From Granulicella mallensis MP5ACTX8 (GTDB taxonomy: Bacteria > Acidobacteriota > Terriglobia > Terriglobales > Acidobacteriaceae), in NCBI RefSeq assembly GCF_000178955.2, contig NC_016631.1, forward strand, positions 5,518,001 to 5,582,000: a stretch of DNA of 64,000 nucleotides, read 5' to 3'. Shown one piece after another: positions 37,871 to 46,585 of this stretch. The number at the start of each line of letters is the position of its first letter. The first letter of the stretch is position 1. The position numbers were made by a program, and so were the translations under genes. Below the pieces are notes generated by a model. That model had not been told where the DNA came from. It did no database searches and saw only the letters and a program-made list of their open reading frames with translations.

Positions 37871-38758
37871 ATGCCGGAGTTACCTGAGGTCGAAACCGTT
37901 GCCAATGGGGTCGATGCCCGCGTCCGTGGACAGCGAATCGTAAGTGTGTGGACGAGTGGGAAGCCCCAGACGTTCAAGTCGCCAGAGACGGAGATCGTCG
38001 AGACGCTGACTGGAACAAAGATTGAGAAAGTACGGCGGGTCGGCAAGACGATTGTGATGGACCTGGTGCGTGGTGGCGCTGCCGGAAAGCAGATTCCCTC
38101 CGGGAATGACAACAAGAAAAGCAAGGACAAAGACAAAGACGCGGGCACGAAGGATACGGCGCAGTTTCTAGTTCATCTTGGGATGACCGGACGGCTGCTG
38201 GTGTCGCAGGCGGAGGTTCCGCTGCCGCCGCATACCCATGCAGTGCTTGCGCTCGCCGATGGCCGCGAGGTGCGGTTTGTCGATCCGCGGCGGTTCGGGC
38301 GGCTCTCGGTGGTGACTACAGAAGAGGGTTACACCGGGCCGGGTGTCGAACCTACGACCGTTAGCGAAGAGGAGTTTGCCGGGCTGTTCAAGGGGCGCAA
38401 GCTGGCGATCAAAGCCGCGCTCCTGAACCAGTCGATCCTGCATGGGGTGGGGAATATCTATGCGGATGAGAGCCTGTTTCGCGCAGGCATCCGGCCACGG
38501 AAACAGGCCGGCAAGCTGACGCGGGCAGAGCTCGGACGTCTGCATGAGGCTTTGCAGCAGGTACTGGCGCATGCCATCAAGCTGGGCGGATCGTCGGTGT
38601 CGGATTACGTAGACGCGGATGGGGTGCGCGGGTTCTTTCAGCTCGAGCACAAGGTCTACAGCCGTGCGGGCGAGGATTGCAAAGATTGCGGGGCGGGGCT
38701 TAAGAAGATTGTCGTCGGTGGGCGAACAACGGTGTATTGCCCGACGTGCCAGCGGTAA
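37871..38758 (+). CDS. mutM: Formamidopyrimidine-DNA glycosylase with a repeat-derived insert
   Basis: Removes 8-oxoguanine and formamidopyrimidines from DNA. 295 residues, slightly over the usual 270. Pro2 and Glu3 of MPELPEVETV are catalytic, and Lys59 is the conserved lysine in VRRVGKT. HGVGNIYADESLF is the helix-two-turns-helix region; the C-terminal zinc finger is C-x2-C-x16-C-x2-C. Residues about 71-94 (GKQIPSGNDNKKSKDKDKD) are a translated family-1 REP-like element placed in the turn between two strands just before LVHLGMTGRL. Confidence 0.95.
   Translation: MPELPEVETVANGVDARVRGQRIVSVWTSGKPQTFKSPETEIVETLTGTKIEKVRRVGKTIVMDLVRGGAAGKQIPSGNDNKKSKDKDKDAGTKDTAQFLVHLGMTGRLLVSQAEVPLPPHTHAVLALADGREVRFVDPRRFGRLSVVTTEEGYTGPGVEPTTVSEEEFAGLFKGRKLAIKAALLNQSILHGVGNIYADESLFRAGIRPRKQAGKLTRAELGRLHEALQQVLAHAIKLGGSSVSDYVDADGVRGFFQLEHKVYSRAGEDCKDCGAGLKKIVVGGRTTVYCPTCQR
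38084..38142. repeat. REP-like family-1 element inside mutM
   Basis: AAGCAGATTCCCTCCGGGAA, then TGACAACAAGAAAAGCAAGG and a GACAAA-rich tail. It matches the intergenic copy at 51849-51913 and is read in the same frame as copy 1 in rnr. Confidence 0.9.
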
Positions 38759-38814
38759 GTGAGAACCAGTTTAAAGATGATGATCTTATCTTTAGGATGT
38801 CTCACCCAATAGTG

Positions 38815-38864
38815 CGGAGCACGTTCCCCGATGCTTCAGCATCACGGAACGCGCTTCGCGCAAT
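38815..38864. repeat. Degenerate family-3-like palindrome
   Basis: GATGCTTCAGCATC followed by ACGGAACGCGCTTCGCGC; resembles the outer end of the family-3 modules. In the gap between mutM and the convergent higA-like gene. Confidence 0.5.
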
Positions 38865-38902
38865 GGCACGCTATAGAGCTAAGGGCAAGCTCGTGGATAT
38901 AT

Positions 38903-39172
38903 TCAACCTTGTTGAGGTGTGTTCATGACCGCCCACAGGTCTGCACGCAGCTGTGTATTCAACCAGAAATCCGGAGCATTGCCAAAAACCTTCGCCAGAA
39001 TGAGTGCTGTATCGGCGGTAATGGCTCGGCAATCGCGGCAGAGTTCATTCACCTGCCTGCGCGGCAGACCAGAGAGCTCAACCAGTTCGGTCTGGGTGAG
39101 GCCCAGAGGCTCAAGAAACTCCTCGACAAGCAAGGTCCCTGCAGATACCGGCTTTTTCTTTGTCAGTAGCAT
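38903..39172 (-). CDS. HigA/VapI-type antitoxin-like DNA-binding protein, no toxin partner
   Basis: 89 residues with an XRE helix-turn-helix: GTLLVEEFLEPLGLTQTELVELSGLPRRQVNELCRD, then ALILAKVFGNAPDFWLNTQLRADLW, the extended pattern of HigA antitoxins. In the usual layout a higB toxin gene lies directly upstream; here the upstream neighbour, 15 bases away on the same strand, is the ROK gene. So it is an orphan regulator or a remnant. It may share the ROK transcript or use a weak -10-like TATAAC in the gap. Confidence 0.85.
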   Translation of the reverse strand: MLLTKKKPVSAGTLLVEEFLEPLGLTQTELVELSGLPRRQVNELCRDCRAITADTALILAKVFGNAPDFWLNTQLRADLWAVMNTPQQG

Positions 39173-39187
39173 TACAAGTTATAGGGC

Positions 39188-40141
39188 CTACCGCCCGTGA
39201 GCCTGCTCCGCCGCCACCGCCGCACCAATCACCCGGCTAAGCTGCTCGTCATCGACAACCTCGATGGAATACCCCTGGATCGGGCTCATCTTCACCATCT
39301 GGTGCAAATAGTCTTTCAACATCTTCAGGTCCAGGAACCGCACGTTATAGCCCGTGATGAAGAACTTGCCCGAGCCAGCCATATGGATCGAACTGGCGGT
39401 CGCCGCGGCCAGGGCCTTGTGCCACAGGTGCTTGAACTCAACGCAGCGTGGGTCGGGATTTACGCGGCGATTGGCGGCCTCGAAGACCTCTTCAGGTTCC
39501 ATGTCCAGGAACCTGAGCCGCATCGACCGGTGGCCCATGATGCCTTCCATGTGCCCACGGCCCCCGCAGCCGCAGTAATTTTCCTTCTCGTCGAGCGTCA
39601 CCACCGAGTGCCCGCCCTCCCAGACGCCCTCGGCAAACGGGTAGCGGCCGTAGCCGATGCCTGTGCCCAGCGTCCAGACGCGGATAAAGTGGTCGAGCTT
39701 GTCATGCTGCGAGGCCAGGCCCGCAGCCATGGCGTCCGCGTCGTTCAGAACAGAGACCGATGCCGAGATACCGTACGCAGCCAGCCCGGTCGAAACCAGC
39801 TCCTGAATACGCGCGCCCTTGAGCTGCGGAAGATTGGGAGCCTCTTCGACGACGCCGTTGCGAATCAGTCCGGGCAGGGCGATTCCGACCGCCGAGATCG
39901 ACTTCTCGTTCCCCTTCGCCACCTCGGAGACCACACGGCAGATCGCCTTGACGATGGACTCCGTGGGCAACTCTATCAGGGTGCCCTCATCCTCAGAATC
40001 GGCGGAGACAGCTGAAGCATCGCCCGCCGGATAGCTCATCAGCTCACCGGTAAGCTTGTGGCCCACGATCAGACCTGCATAAACGCGTTCGGAAAGGATG
40101 ACGCCTACGGTCTGCAATGAATCATCCTGGGATTTCGCCAT
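39188..40141 (-). CDS. ROK-family protein (sugar kinase-like)
   Basis: 317 residues of the ROK (repressor, ORF, kinase) fold, without the N-terminal DNA-binding domain, so a kinase rather than a repressor type. LNDADAMAAG holds the catalytic aspartate and TLGTGIGYG the phosphate loop. The zinc motif is degenerate: CGCGGRGHME, where the family has C-x-C-G-x-x-G-C-x-E, so the third cysteine is His. The sugar substrate is unknown. AAAGG lies about nine bases before the ATG. Followed at once by the higA-like gene. Confidence 0.83.
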   Translation of the reverse strand: MAKSQDDSLQTVGVILSERVYAGLIVGHKLTGELMSYPAGDASAVSADSEDEGTLIELPTESIVKAICRVVSEVAKGNEKSISAVGIALPGLIRNGVVEEAPNLPQLKGARIQELVSTGLAAYGISASVSVLNDADAMAAGLASQHDKLDHFIRVWTLGTGIGYGRYPFAEGVWEGGHSVVTLDEKENYCGCGGRGHMEGIMGHRSMRLRFLDMEPEEVFEAANRRVNPDPRCVEFKHLWHKALAAATASSIHMAGSGKFFITGYNVRFLDLKMLKDYLHQMVKMSPIQGYSIEVVDDEQLSRVIGAAVAAEQAHGR

Positions 40142-40236
40142 CGTTTGCTGCCTTTCGCTGAGGGGAGTTCACGTCCCACCATCAAACCCTTAAGTTCTGA
40201 GACATTAGCTGGACGAAGGCTCGTCCGTCAAACGCG

Positions 40237-41631
40237 TCAGACGTTGGCGACACGATTGAGACCGTTAAAGGCCGCTACCTTGTAGCACTCGGCCAGCGTC
40301 GGGTAGTTGAAGACAGTCTCGACAAAGTAGTCGAGTTTGCCTCCAAGAGCCATCACGGCCTGCCCGATGTGCAGCAGTTCGCTGGCTCCCTCCCCTATGA
40401 TGTGAACGCCAAGCAGTGCGTGGCTTTCGCGATGGAAGATGATCTTCAGGCGTCCGGTCGTATCTCCCCGGATCTGGCCGCGGGCGATCTCACGGTAGTA
40501 CGCGACGCCCACCTCGTACGGCACGTCTTCCTCGGTGAGTTGCTCCTCGGTCTTGCCGATGAAGCTGATCTCGGGGATGGTGTAGATGCCGTAGGGGTAA
40601 AAGCTTGGGTTGGAGACGATGCTCTCGTCGCCGAAGGCGCGGGCAGCGGCGATACGGCCCTGCTCCATGCTTACAGACGCCAGCGAGGGGAAACCGATCA
40701 CGTCGCCCACCGCGAAGACCGTCGGCTGCTTGGTGCGGAAGTCCTTGTCGACCGGGATGCGGCCGCGAGAGTCGGAGTCCACGCCCACCATCGCCAGGTT
40801 CAGTTCGTCGACGTTGCCCTGTCGACCGACAGCGTACAGCAGCGCATCGGCCTGGACCTTCTTCTTCGACTCGAGGTTGGCGACCACGGTGCCGTCGGCC
40901 ATCTCTTCTACCGACTCCACCTCTTCGTTGAGCCGCATGGTCACGCGGGCATCGCGAAGGTGGTAGCTGAGGGCTTCGATGATCTCCTGGTCGGCAAACT
41001 CCAGTAGCCGGGGGCGGCGCTCAATCAGCGTGACCCGAACGCCGAGTGCGGCAAACATGCAACAGTACTCGACGCCGATCACGCCGCCGCCAACGATAAT
41101 CATCGTCTTGGGTAGGGTCGTAAGGTTGAGCACCAGGTCGGAGTTGATGATGGTCGTCCCGTTGATGGGGACCTTCGCGGAGGTGGCGGGCTTGGTCCCG
41201 GTGGCGATCAGGATGTTCTTCGCCTCGTAGATCGTCGAGCCCTTGGTATTGGTGACCTTGACGTGCGTGGCGTCTTCAAAGCTGGCGACGCCGACCAGCA
41301 TCTCGATGTTGTTGCGCGAGAGCTGCGCTTCGGTCACATCGATCTCGGTCTTGATGACGTGCTGCACCCGGAAGGCCAGATCGGCCATCGTGATGCGCTC
41401 CTTCACCCGGTAGTTCATGCCGTAGATCGACTTGTAGTTGTACCCGGAGAGATGAAGAACCGCCTCGCGCATCGTCTTCGAGGGAATGGTGCCGGTGTTG
41501 ATGCAAGCGCCGCCGACCACCTCGCGCATCTCGACGAGGGCGATCCTTTTGCCCAATTTGGCGCCGTAAATGGCGGCACGCTGCCCTGCAGGGCCGGAGC
41601 CGATGACGATGAGGTCGTAAACAGTGCCCAT
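40237..41631 (-). CDS. sthA: Soluble pyridine nucleotide transhydrogenase
   Basis: A flavoprotein that moves reducing equivalents between NADPH and NAD+. 464 residues from ATG 41631 (an upstream TTG also lies in frame). FAD site GSGPAGQ near the start, NAD-binding GGGVIGVEY near the middle, ATG.KPA (ATGTKPA), and a C-terminal dimerisation domain. In GGACINTGTIPSKT the disulfide reductase's second cysteine is replaced by Thr, as expected for SthA and unlike lipoamide dehydrogenase. Divergent from thiE. Confidence 0.93.
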   Translation of the reverse strand: MGTVYDLIVIGSGPAGQRAAIYGAKLGKRIALVEMREVVGGACINTGTIPSKTMREAVLHLSGYNYKSIYGMNYRVKERITMADLAFRVQHVIKTEIDVTEAQLSRNNIEMLVGVASFEDATHVKVTNTKGSTIYEAKNILIATGTKPATSAKVPINGTTIINSDLVLNLTTLPKTMIIVGGGVIGVEYCCMFAALGVRVTLIERRPRLLEFADQEIIEALSYHLRDARVTMRLNEEVESVEEMADGTVVANLESKKKVQADALLYAVGRQGNVDELNLAMVGVDSDSRGRIPVDKDFRTKQPTVFAVGDVIGFPSLASVSMEQGRIAAARAFGDESIVSNPSFYPYGIYTIPEISFIGKTEEQLTEEDVPYEVGVAYYREIARGQIRGDTTGRLKIIFHRESHALLGVHIIGEGASELLHIGQAVMALGGKLDYFVETVFNYPTLAECYKVAAFNGLNRVANV

Positions 41632-41730
41632 AGGCGTCTTGAATATCTCCAAAAATTATTGTTAAGCGCTGAACTGCGGGCAAACCTTTGCCACCGGTGT
41701 CTATCATATGCCTTCGTGCGAGGAGACTTT

Positions 41731-42339
41731 GTGAATACACTGTGCGAAGTGCTCCGCTACGCCATTACCGACGGTTCGCGTTTCGAAGATGCCGTGACCC
41801 GGCATGACGAGTTGATCGCCGATGCACGGCGATGGGCCAGCCAAGAGATTGATTTCGTGCAACTTCGCGAGAAGACGATCGAAGCCGGAGAACTTCTGGC
41901 GTTGGCGGAGGCGATGGTGGCGATCTTCCGCGAAGAGGGCGGTCACACAAAACTGCTGATCAACAGCCGCGTGGATGTGGCCATCGCCGCAAGGGCTGAC
42001 GGCGTTCATCTGACGGGACAGCACGAGGGCCTGACACCCTCACAGGTGCGACAGATTTATGCGCGCGCGGCGATCGTCAGTATGTCGTGCCACAGCCTTG
42101 TTGAGGTCGAGCAGGCTTGTGCCCTGGGTGCCAGCCTGATCCTGTTCGGACCGGTGTTCGAGAAGCGTGTCGGTAAGGTTGTCGTGACGGAAGGCCGTGG
42201 AATCGATAGTTTGCGGCAGGCGTGTGCAGTGGCCAGGAACATCCCAGTGCTTGCGCTGGGGGGAGTGACCCCTGAGAATGCCGGGGCTTGTGTTGAGGCT
42301 GGAGCGGCGGGAATCGCGGGGATTCGGCTGTTTGGTTGA
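41731..42339 (+). CDS. thiE: Thiamine phosphate synthase family protein
   Basis: Joins the thiazole and pyrimidine halves of thiamine; a TIM barrel of 202 residues. IDFVQLREK, KLLINSRVDVA..ADGVHL, VSMSCHS, ILFGPVF and VLALGGVTPEN follow the ThiE/TenI order. The frame is open far upstream, but AGGAG five bases before GTG 41731 decides the start. No other thiamine gene and no TPP riboswitch-like leader is near. A TenI-type non-enzymatic role remains possible. Confidence 0.85.
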   Translation: MNTLCEVLRYAITDGSRFEDAVTRHDELIADARRWASQEIDFVQLREKTIEAGELLALAEAMVAIFREEGGHTKLLINSRVDVAIAARADGVHLTGQHEGLTPSQVRQIYARAAIVSMSCHSLVEVEQACALGASLILFGPVFEKRVGKVVVTEGRGIDSLRQACAVARNIPVLALGGVTPENAGACVEAGAAGIAGIRLFG

Positions 42340-42500
42340 AGTTCGGCAACGACTAAAAACCAAATCGTGATGAAACCGTCCATTACGTAAGCCACTGCGA
42401 TACAAACCACGACAAAGACATGACAATAAGCACAAATCTTTCTCCAGAAAGCGGGTTTACACTTTTGAGCATTGTGCCAGCGAGCACAAAGGAGAAAGTC

Positions 42501-44288
42501 ATGCCGTCGACCCAGCGCTTTTCGCTACCCCTCCCTAAAAGTCGCCGGGTATGGCCACTCGCCTTTGCACTTTTTCTGGCCCCGATGACCGTTCAGGCGC
42601 AGGAGGCACAGATTGCGCCCCTTCCCCAGGACACGGTCGATGCCGCGCAGCCCGATCCACCGTCGGTCGTGGCTCGGATTAGCGTGCTCAACGGAAATGT
42701 CTCGCTGCAACCAGCGAGCGTTACCGACTTCACCCCCGCCGGCCTCAACTATCCGCTGACGACCGGGGACCGCCTCTATACCGACAACGGCGCCGATGCC
42801 GAACTCGAAACCGGACAGGTTTCCGTCCGGCTGGGCTCGCAGACCGATCTCACCGTCACCGCCATGACCGATCAGCTCGAGCAGTTCGGGCTGGCACAGG
42901 GCAGCGTGCATCTGCGCACCTTTACGCTCGACCAGGGAACGACGCTCGAACTCGACACCCCCAACGCCGCTGTAACGGTACTCGGGGCAGGCGATGTGCG
43001 GGTCGACGTCAACCCCGATACCGACACCGCCGTCTTCACCCTGCTCACCGGACAGGCCCAGGTCGAAGCCCAGGGCTTCCGGCAGACACTGCAGCCGGGC
43101 GAGTCGTTGCAGCTTACCGGAGCTAACCCGGTGACCCCGCAAGAGGTAGAGCGCACGCAGCCGGATGACCTCGACAGCTTCTCCGCCGAACGCGACGACA
43201 GCTACCAGGACGCTGCCTCCAGCGAAGAGGCCTATGTCGATCCGAACACCATCGGGGCGGAAGACCTCAACGGCTACGGAGACTGGGACAACTCCGCTGC
43301 CGACGGCGGACCTGTGTGGTATCCGACCGGAGTCGCCGTGGATTGGCAGCCCTATCGCAACGGGCGCTGGGCCTGGATCGCGCCCTGGGGATGGACCTGG
43401 GTCGAGGCTGAGCCCTGGGGATTCGCTCCCTTTCACTATGGCCGCTGGGCACGCTTCGGCAATCGCTGGGGATGGACGCCGGGGCCGCGGGTGAGACGTC
43501 CTGTCTATGCTCCTGCCCTGGTGATGTTCGTGGGCGGCGCGGGTGTTACCGCGTGGTTCCCCCTGGGGCCGCACGAGCACTATGAGCCGTGGTATCACGC
43601 CAGCGTGCGGTATCAGAATCGCGTCAACGAAAACCTTGCCGGCAATGGGGGGACGACCTTCTTCAATCCACACGGCACTGGACAGCCCGCTGCCGCCAAT
43701 CATGTCTACGTCAATCGGCAGATTGCGACGGTGGCCATGCCTCAGCAGTCCTTTGCGAGCGGTCAACCGGTAGCCCGCAACGCACTACGGACGCTGCCAC
43801 CGCAACTGGCGTCGGCTCCGCTGCTGTCTCATCCGCAGGTCACGCCGACACGGGAGATCGTAGCTTCAACTCCTGCGCGTGCAGTGCCACGTCAGATTGC
43901 GCGGCCTGCGCTCGAAACGCGCGCTCCGCAGAGTCAACCGACCTCCTCTCCGGCTGCATCTTCGGCGAGTGAGTTGTATACAACGGGAGGCAGGCAGCCT
44001 GCTGCACCTTCGAACAACTCCGAACTGCATGCCGTGCCTGCGGCCCGCCCGCTGGTCAATCGCGCAGTTCCTCCGCCGCCCAGCCCGAGCTTCGAGCAGC
44101 AGCGGCAGGCTATGGAAACCACCGAGCCGGGACGTCCTCTGAGTCCTCGGCAGATGGAGAATGTTCGCGAGAATCGGCCAGTCGGGTTACCGCAGCAGCA
44201 GGCGCCGCACTTCGCGCCTCCTCCGCCCCATCCCATGCCTCAGCCGGTCGTTCACCCTGCGCCTGCGCCGAGTGGAGGCAAGCATTAG
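42501..44288 (+). CDS. Exported FecR-domain protein with DUF6600-like region
   Basis: 595 residues. Signal peptide to about residue 34 (FLAPMTVQAQ); a FecR-like beta domain at about 55-190 (VSVRLGSQTDLTV, VRVDV..DTDTAVFTLLTGQAQVEA); then a tryptophan-rich region at about 255-345 (GRWAWIAPWGWTW, WGFAPFHYGRWAR) as in DUF6600 proteins. The last 200 residues are Pro/Ala/Gln-rich and probably disordered. No sigma factor or receptor is beside it, so it is not a classical FecR regulator. AAAGGAG seven bases before ATG 42501 fixes the start. Confidence 0.83.
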   Translation: MPSTQRFSLPLPKSRRVWPLAFALFLAPMTVQAQEAQIAPLPQDTVDAAQPDPPSVVARISVLNGNVSLQPASVTDFTPAGLNYPLTTGDRLYTDNGADAELETGQVSVRLGSQTDLTVTAMTDQLEQFGLAQGSVHLRTFTLDQGTTLELDTPNAAVTVLGAGDVRVDVNPDTDTAVFTLLTGQAQVEAQGFRQTLQPGESLQLTGANPVTPQEVERTQPDDLDSFSAERDDSYQDAASSEEAYVDPNTIGAEDLNGYGDWDNSAADGGPVWYPTGVAVDWQPYRNGRWAWIAPWGWTWVEAEPWGFAPFHYGRWARFGNRWGWTPGPRVRRPVYAPALVMFVGGAGVTAWFPLGPHEHYEPWYHASVRYQNRVNENLAGNGGTTFFNPHGTGQPAAANHVYVNRQIATVAMPQQSFASGQPVARNALRTLPPQLASAPLLSHPQVTPTREIVASTPARAVPRQIARPALETRAPQSQPTSSPAASSASELYTTGGRQPAAPSNNSELHAVPAARPLVNRAVPPPPSPSFEQQRQAMETTEPGRPLSPRQMENVRENRPVGLPQQQAPHFAPPPPHPMPQPVVHPAPAPSGGKH

Positions 44289-44370
44289 GGCCTGATATCT
44301 AAACGGTATTGGAACAGGAAGGCCCCAGAAGTATCATCTCGGCCGAAGGGCGTGGAAACGCCCTAAATTC

Positions 44371-44422
44371 GATTTCAGAGCCCCGCGCCGCCGACGCCTC
44401 GACGGCGCGGGGCTCTGAAATC
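44371..44422. terminator. Perfect 20-bp hairpin between convergent genes
   Basis: 44371-44390 and 44403-44422 are exact reverse complements (stem GATTTCAGAGCCCCGCGCCG). It serves the convergent FecR-like gene and the first propeller lipoprotein. Confidence 0.7.
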
Positions 44423-44430
44423 ATCGGCCG

Positions 44431-46374
44431 TTACGGCTTCTGAGCGGGCTGCTTCGTGCCAGTGCTGAGGTTCGCGGCAAGTGGGGTAACAACCGGGGTT
44501 GCGGCCCCGATCAACTCGGTCAGGCTGTTGCCAGCTCCGTTTCCAGTCCAGACATTCCCCGAGCCATCGATTGCGACGTGGGTGGGCTCGTTGAGACCTC
44601 CGCCGGTGTAGCCGCCCGGAGGAGAGATGGGCGTCCCCGTGGAGTTGAACTCGCTTAGGGTGGCGCCAAGGCGGTTTGCGGCCCAGACATTCCCGGAGCC
44701 GTCGATCGCCACGTCATCCGGTCCGTTGAGACCACCGCCGCCGTAGCCTCCAGAGAGAGCAACCCCCGAAGAATTAAATTCGCTGAAGCTGTTACCGAAG
44801 TTTGCGATCCAGGCATTCCCGGAATCATCGATCGCCACGGCTTCCGGCTCGTTGAGACCGCCGACGCCCGAAGGACTGGCGATGGGTTGCCCAGAGGCGT
44901 TGAACTCGCTTGCGCTGCTGCCAAAGATGTTTGTGACCCAAATATTCCCGGAGCCGTCGATCGCCAGCGCTTCAGGATCGTTGAGACCGCCACCGGTGAT
45001 CTGGGAGATGGGCGTCCGCGTAGAAGGGTTGAACTCGGTCAGGCTGTTGCCACCAGTCTCCGCAACCCAGATATTGCCAAAGCCGTCGATCGCGATACCT
45101 TGCGGGTCGTTGATACCGCCACCGCTAATGCCTGCGGGACCGGTGATCGCGGTCCCGGAGGAGCTGAACTCGCTCAGGCTCGTGTTCAAGGGATTGCTGA
45201 CCCAGACATTCCCGGAAGTCTCGATCGCCAGAAAGCCATCGCCACTGAGGCCGCCGCCGGTATAGCCCGTGGGGCCGGAGAGAACCGCTCCCAAAGAGCT
45301 GAACTCGCTCAGGCTGGCGGCATTGCCGTTTGCAATCCAGACATTCCCGGCGCCGTCGATCGCCACAGGGCCCGGGAATTGTAGACCGCCGCCTACGAAT
45401 GCGACGCCGAGAGTGAAGTTGTTAGTGGAAGTAAGGAAGGGCTGGAAAGGGCTTCCGTTATTTGCCAGACCGAGCAGGTTGGTAATCTGGACGGTCGGAT
45501 TGTGCGCGATATTGATCGCCGCCATGGCCGTATCGGTGGGCGTCGCACCTGTCGTGCCGCCACTCAGAGCATTACTGAAGAGCGGGGTGCAGGCGCTGCC
45601 GCCGGTGGAGTTGATGCAGGACGCGAGGATATCCGCCAGGGTGTTGATCTCGCTCACCGGAACGGTACCGTTCCCCGCTGGGGTCGTCGTCAGCGGCTGA
45701 CCTGTCGTCTGCCCGACGATGTTCAACGCAGTGTTGAAGGCATTGGTGATGCCGGTCCCCGCCAGGGCATGTCCTGTTACGGCACTGGGTGCTCCAATAT
45801 GAGTCGGATCGACCGCAAAACCCGCCAGGGCATAGGCTGCGGCGACGGTTGTGACCTCGTTCATAAACACGAACGGGATGTTGGCGATCGTGCTGCACGC
45901 ACCGACCACAGCCATCAGACCCACTGAGGTGTTGGGGACTGGGGTGGGGTCCGGTTGCGGGTCGCCCTCCGTGGAATACAGATACAGCAACTGGTCGTTG
46001 CCTGCGGTTGCCGTGCAGTTGATCGTCCCGGCAAGACTGAAGTTCCCGCTAGCGTCCGTAGTCACATAGTGGCCGAACGAATCGGACGGCAAGCTGCCCG
46101 AGGTCAGCACATCCGTCGCAGCCGAAGCGTAACCGCTGGTTCCGGCTGCAAGCAGATGGACATGAGACCCAAAGAGAGGCTGCTGGCCTCCATGCGTGAC
46201 GCCTTTGATACTGAAGGAAGTCGCGGTAGAAGAGTCAGCGGAACCGCCGAAGTTAGCAGAGCATCCGCTCAAGGACAGCACCACGCCAACCAGGGCCGGA
46301 ACAGCCAACCTGGGAAAGAGACCCGATCTTGCAGGGAACATGATTGATGCCGATACAGAGGCGCTATTTTTCAC
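44431..46374 (-). CDS. Exported propeller lipoprotein (NHL/SMP-30-like), copy 1
   Basis: 647 residues. Long N-terminal signal with a lipobox LSGC (Cys38), so probably a lipoprotein. The first half (about 40-290) is a Ser/Thr/Ala-rich domain with short repeats; the second half (about 310-620) is a beta-propeller of repeats, each with AIDGSGNVW.(A/T)N ... LSEF.S.G..I/LSG..GYTGGGLN.P. Similar to streptogramin-lyase-like and NHL propellers, which bind carbohydrates, proteins or act as scaffolds. GTG start with AAGGA eight bases before it. A close paralogue lies directly upstream. Confidence 0.82.
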   Translation of the reverse strand: MKNSASVSASIMFPARSGLFPRLAVPALVGVVLSLSGCSANFGGSADSSTATSFSIKGVTHGGQQPLFGSHVHLLAAGTSGYASAATDVLTSGSLPSDSFGHYVTTDASGNFSLAGTINCTATAGNDQLLYLYSTEGDPQPDPTPVPNTSVGLMAVVGACSTIANIPFVFMNEVTTVAAAYALAGFAVDPTHIGAPSAVTGHALAGTGITNAFNTALNIVGQTTGQPLTTTPAGNGTVPVSEINTLADILASCINSTGGSACTPLFSNALSGGTTGATPTDTAMAAINIAHNPTVQITNLLGLANNGSPFQPFLTSTNNFTLGVAFVGGGLQFPGPVAIDGAGNVWIANGNAASLSEFSSLGAVLSGPTGYTGGGLSGDGFLAIETSGNVWVSNPLNTSLSEFSSSGTAITGPAGISGGGINDPQGIAIDGFGNIWVAETGGNSLTEFNPSTRTPISQITGGGLNDPEALAIDGSGNIWVTNIFGSSASEFNASGQPIASPSGVGGLNEPEAVAIDDSGNAWIANFGNSFSEFNSSGVALSGGYGGGGLNGPDDVAIDGSGNVWAANRLGATLSEFNSTGTPISPPGGYTGGGLNEPTHVAIDGSGNVWTGNGAGNSLTELIGAATPVVTPLAANLSTGTKQPAQKP

Positions 46375-46539
46375 TTTTCAATTCCTTGGGTGTGAAATAT
46401 CGTCAAGATCCATGCAGGGAGCCGTAGTGAGTCCAAAAGGGGCAGGAGCCCCGACGACTAACATAAAGATTCCCTGATGCTCTATCTTGTACGCGAAAGA
46501 GATTGCCGAATTCAAGGCAGGCCGCTGGTGTTTGAGAGC

Positions 46540-46568
46540 GCCGCGCCGCCGAAGTTCCGCGGCGCGGC
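46540..46568 (-). terminator. GC-rich hairpin after propeller lipoprotein 2
   Basis: GCCGCGCCGC (46540-46549) pairs with GCGGCGCGGC (46559-46568), flanked by partial AGAG/CTCT pairing. It begins 17 bases after the stop of the upstream copy, so probably stops or slows transcription into copy 1. Confidence 0.55.
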
Positions 46569-46585
46569 TCTACCCTCATCAGCCG

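Noticed and set aside
41640..41730. TPP riboswitch ahead of thiE
   Set aside because: The leader is too short and has no CUGAGA-like or ACCUGA-like conserved core.
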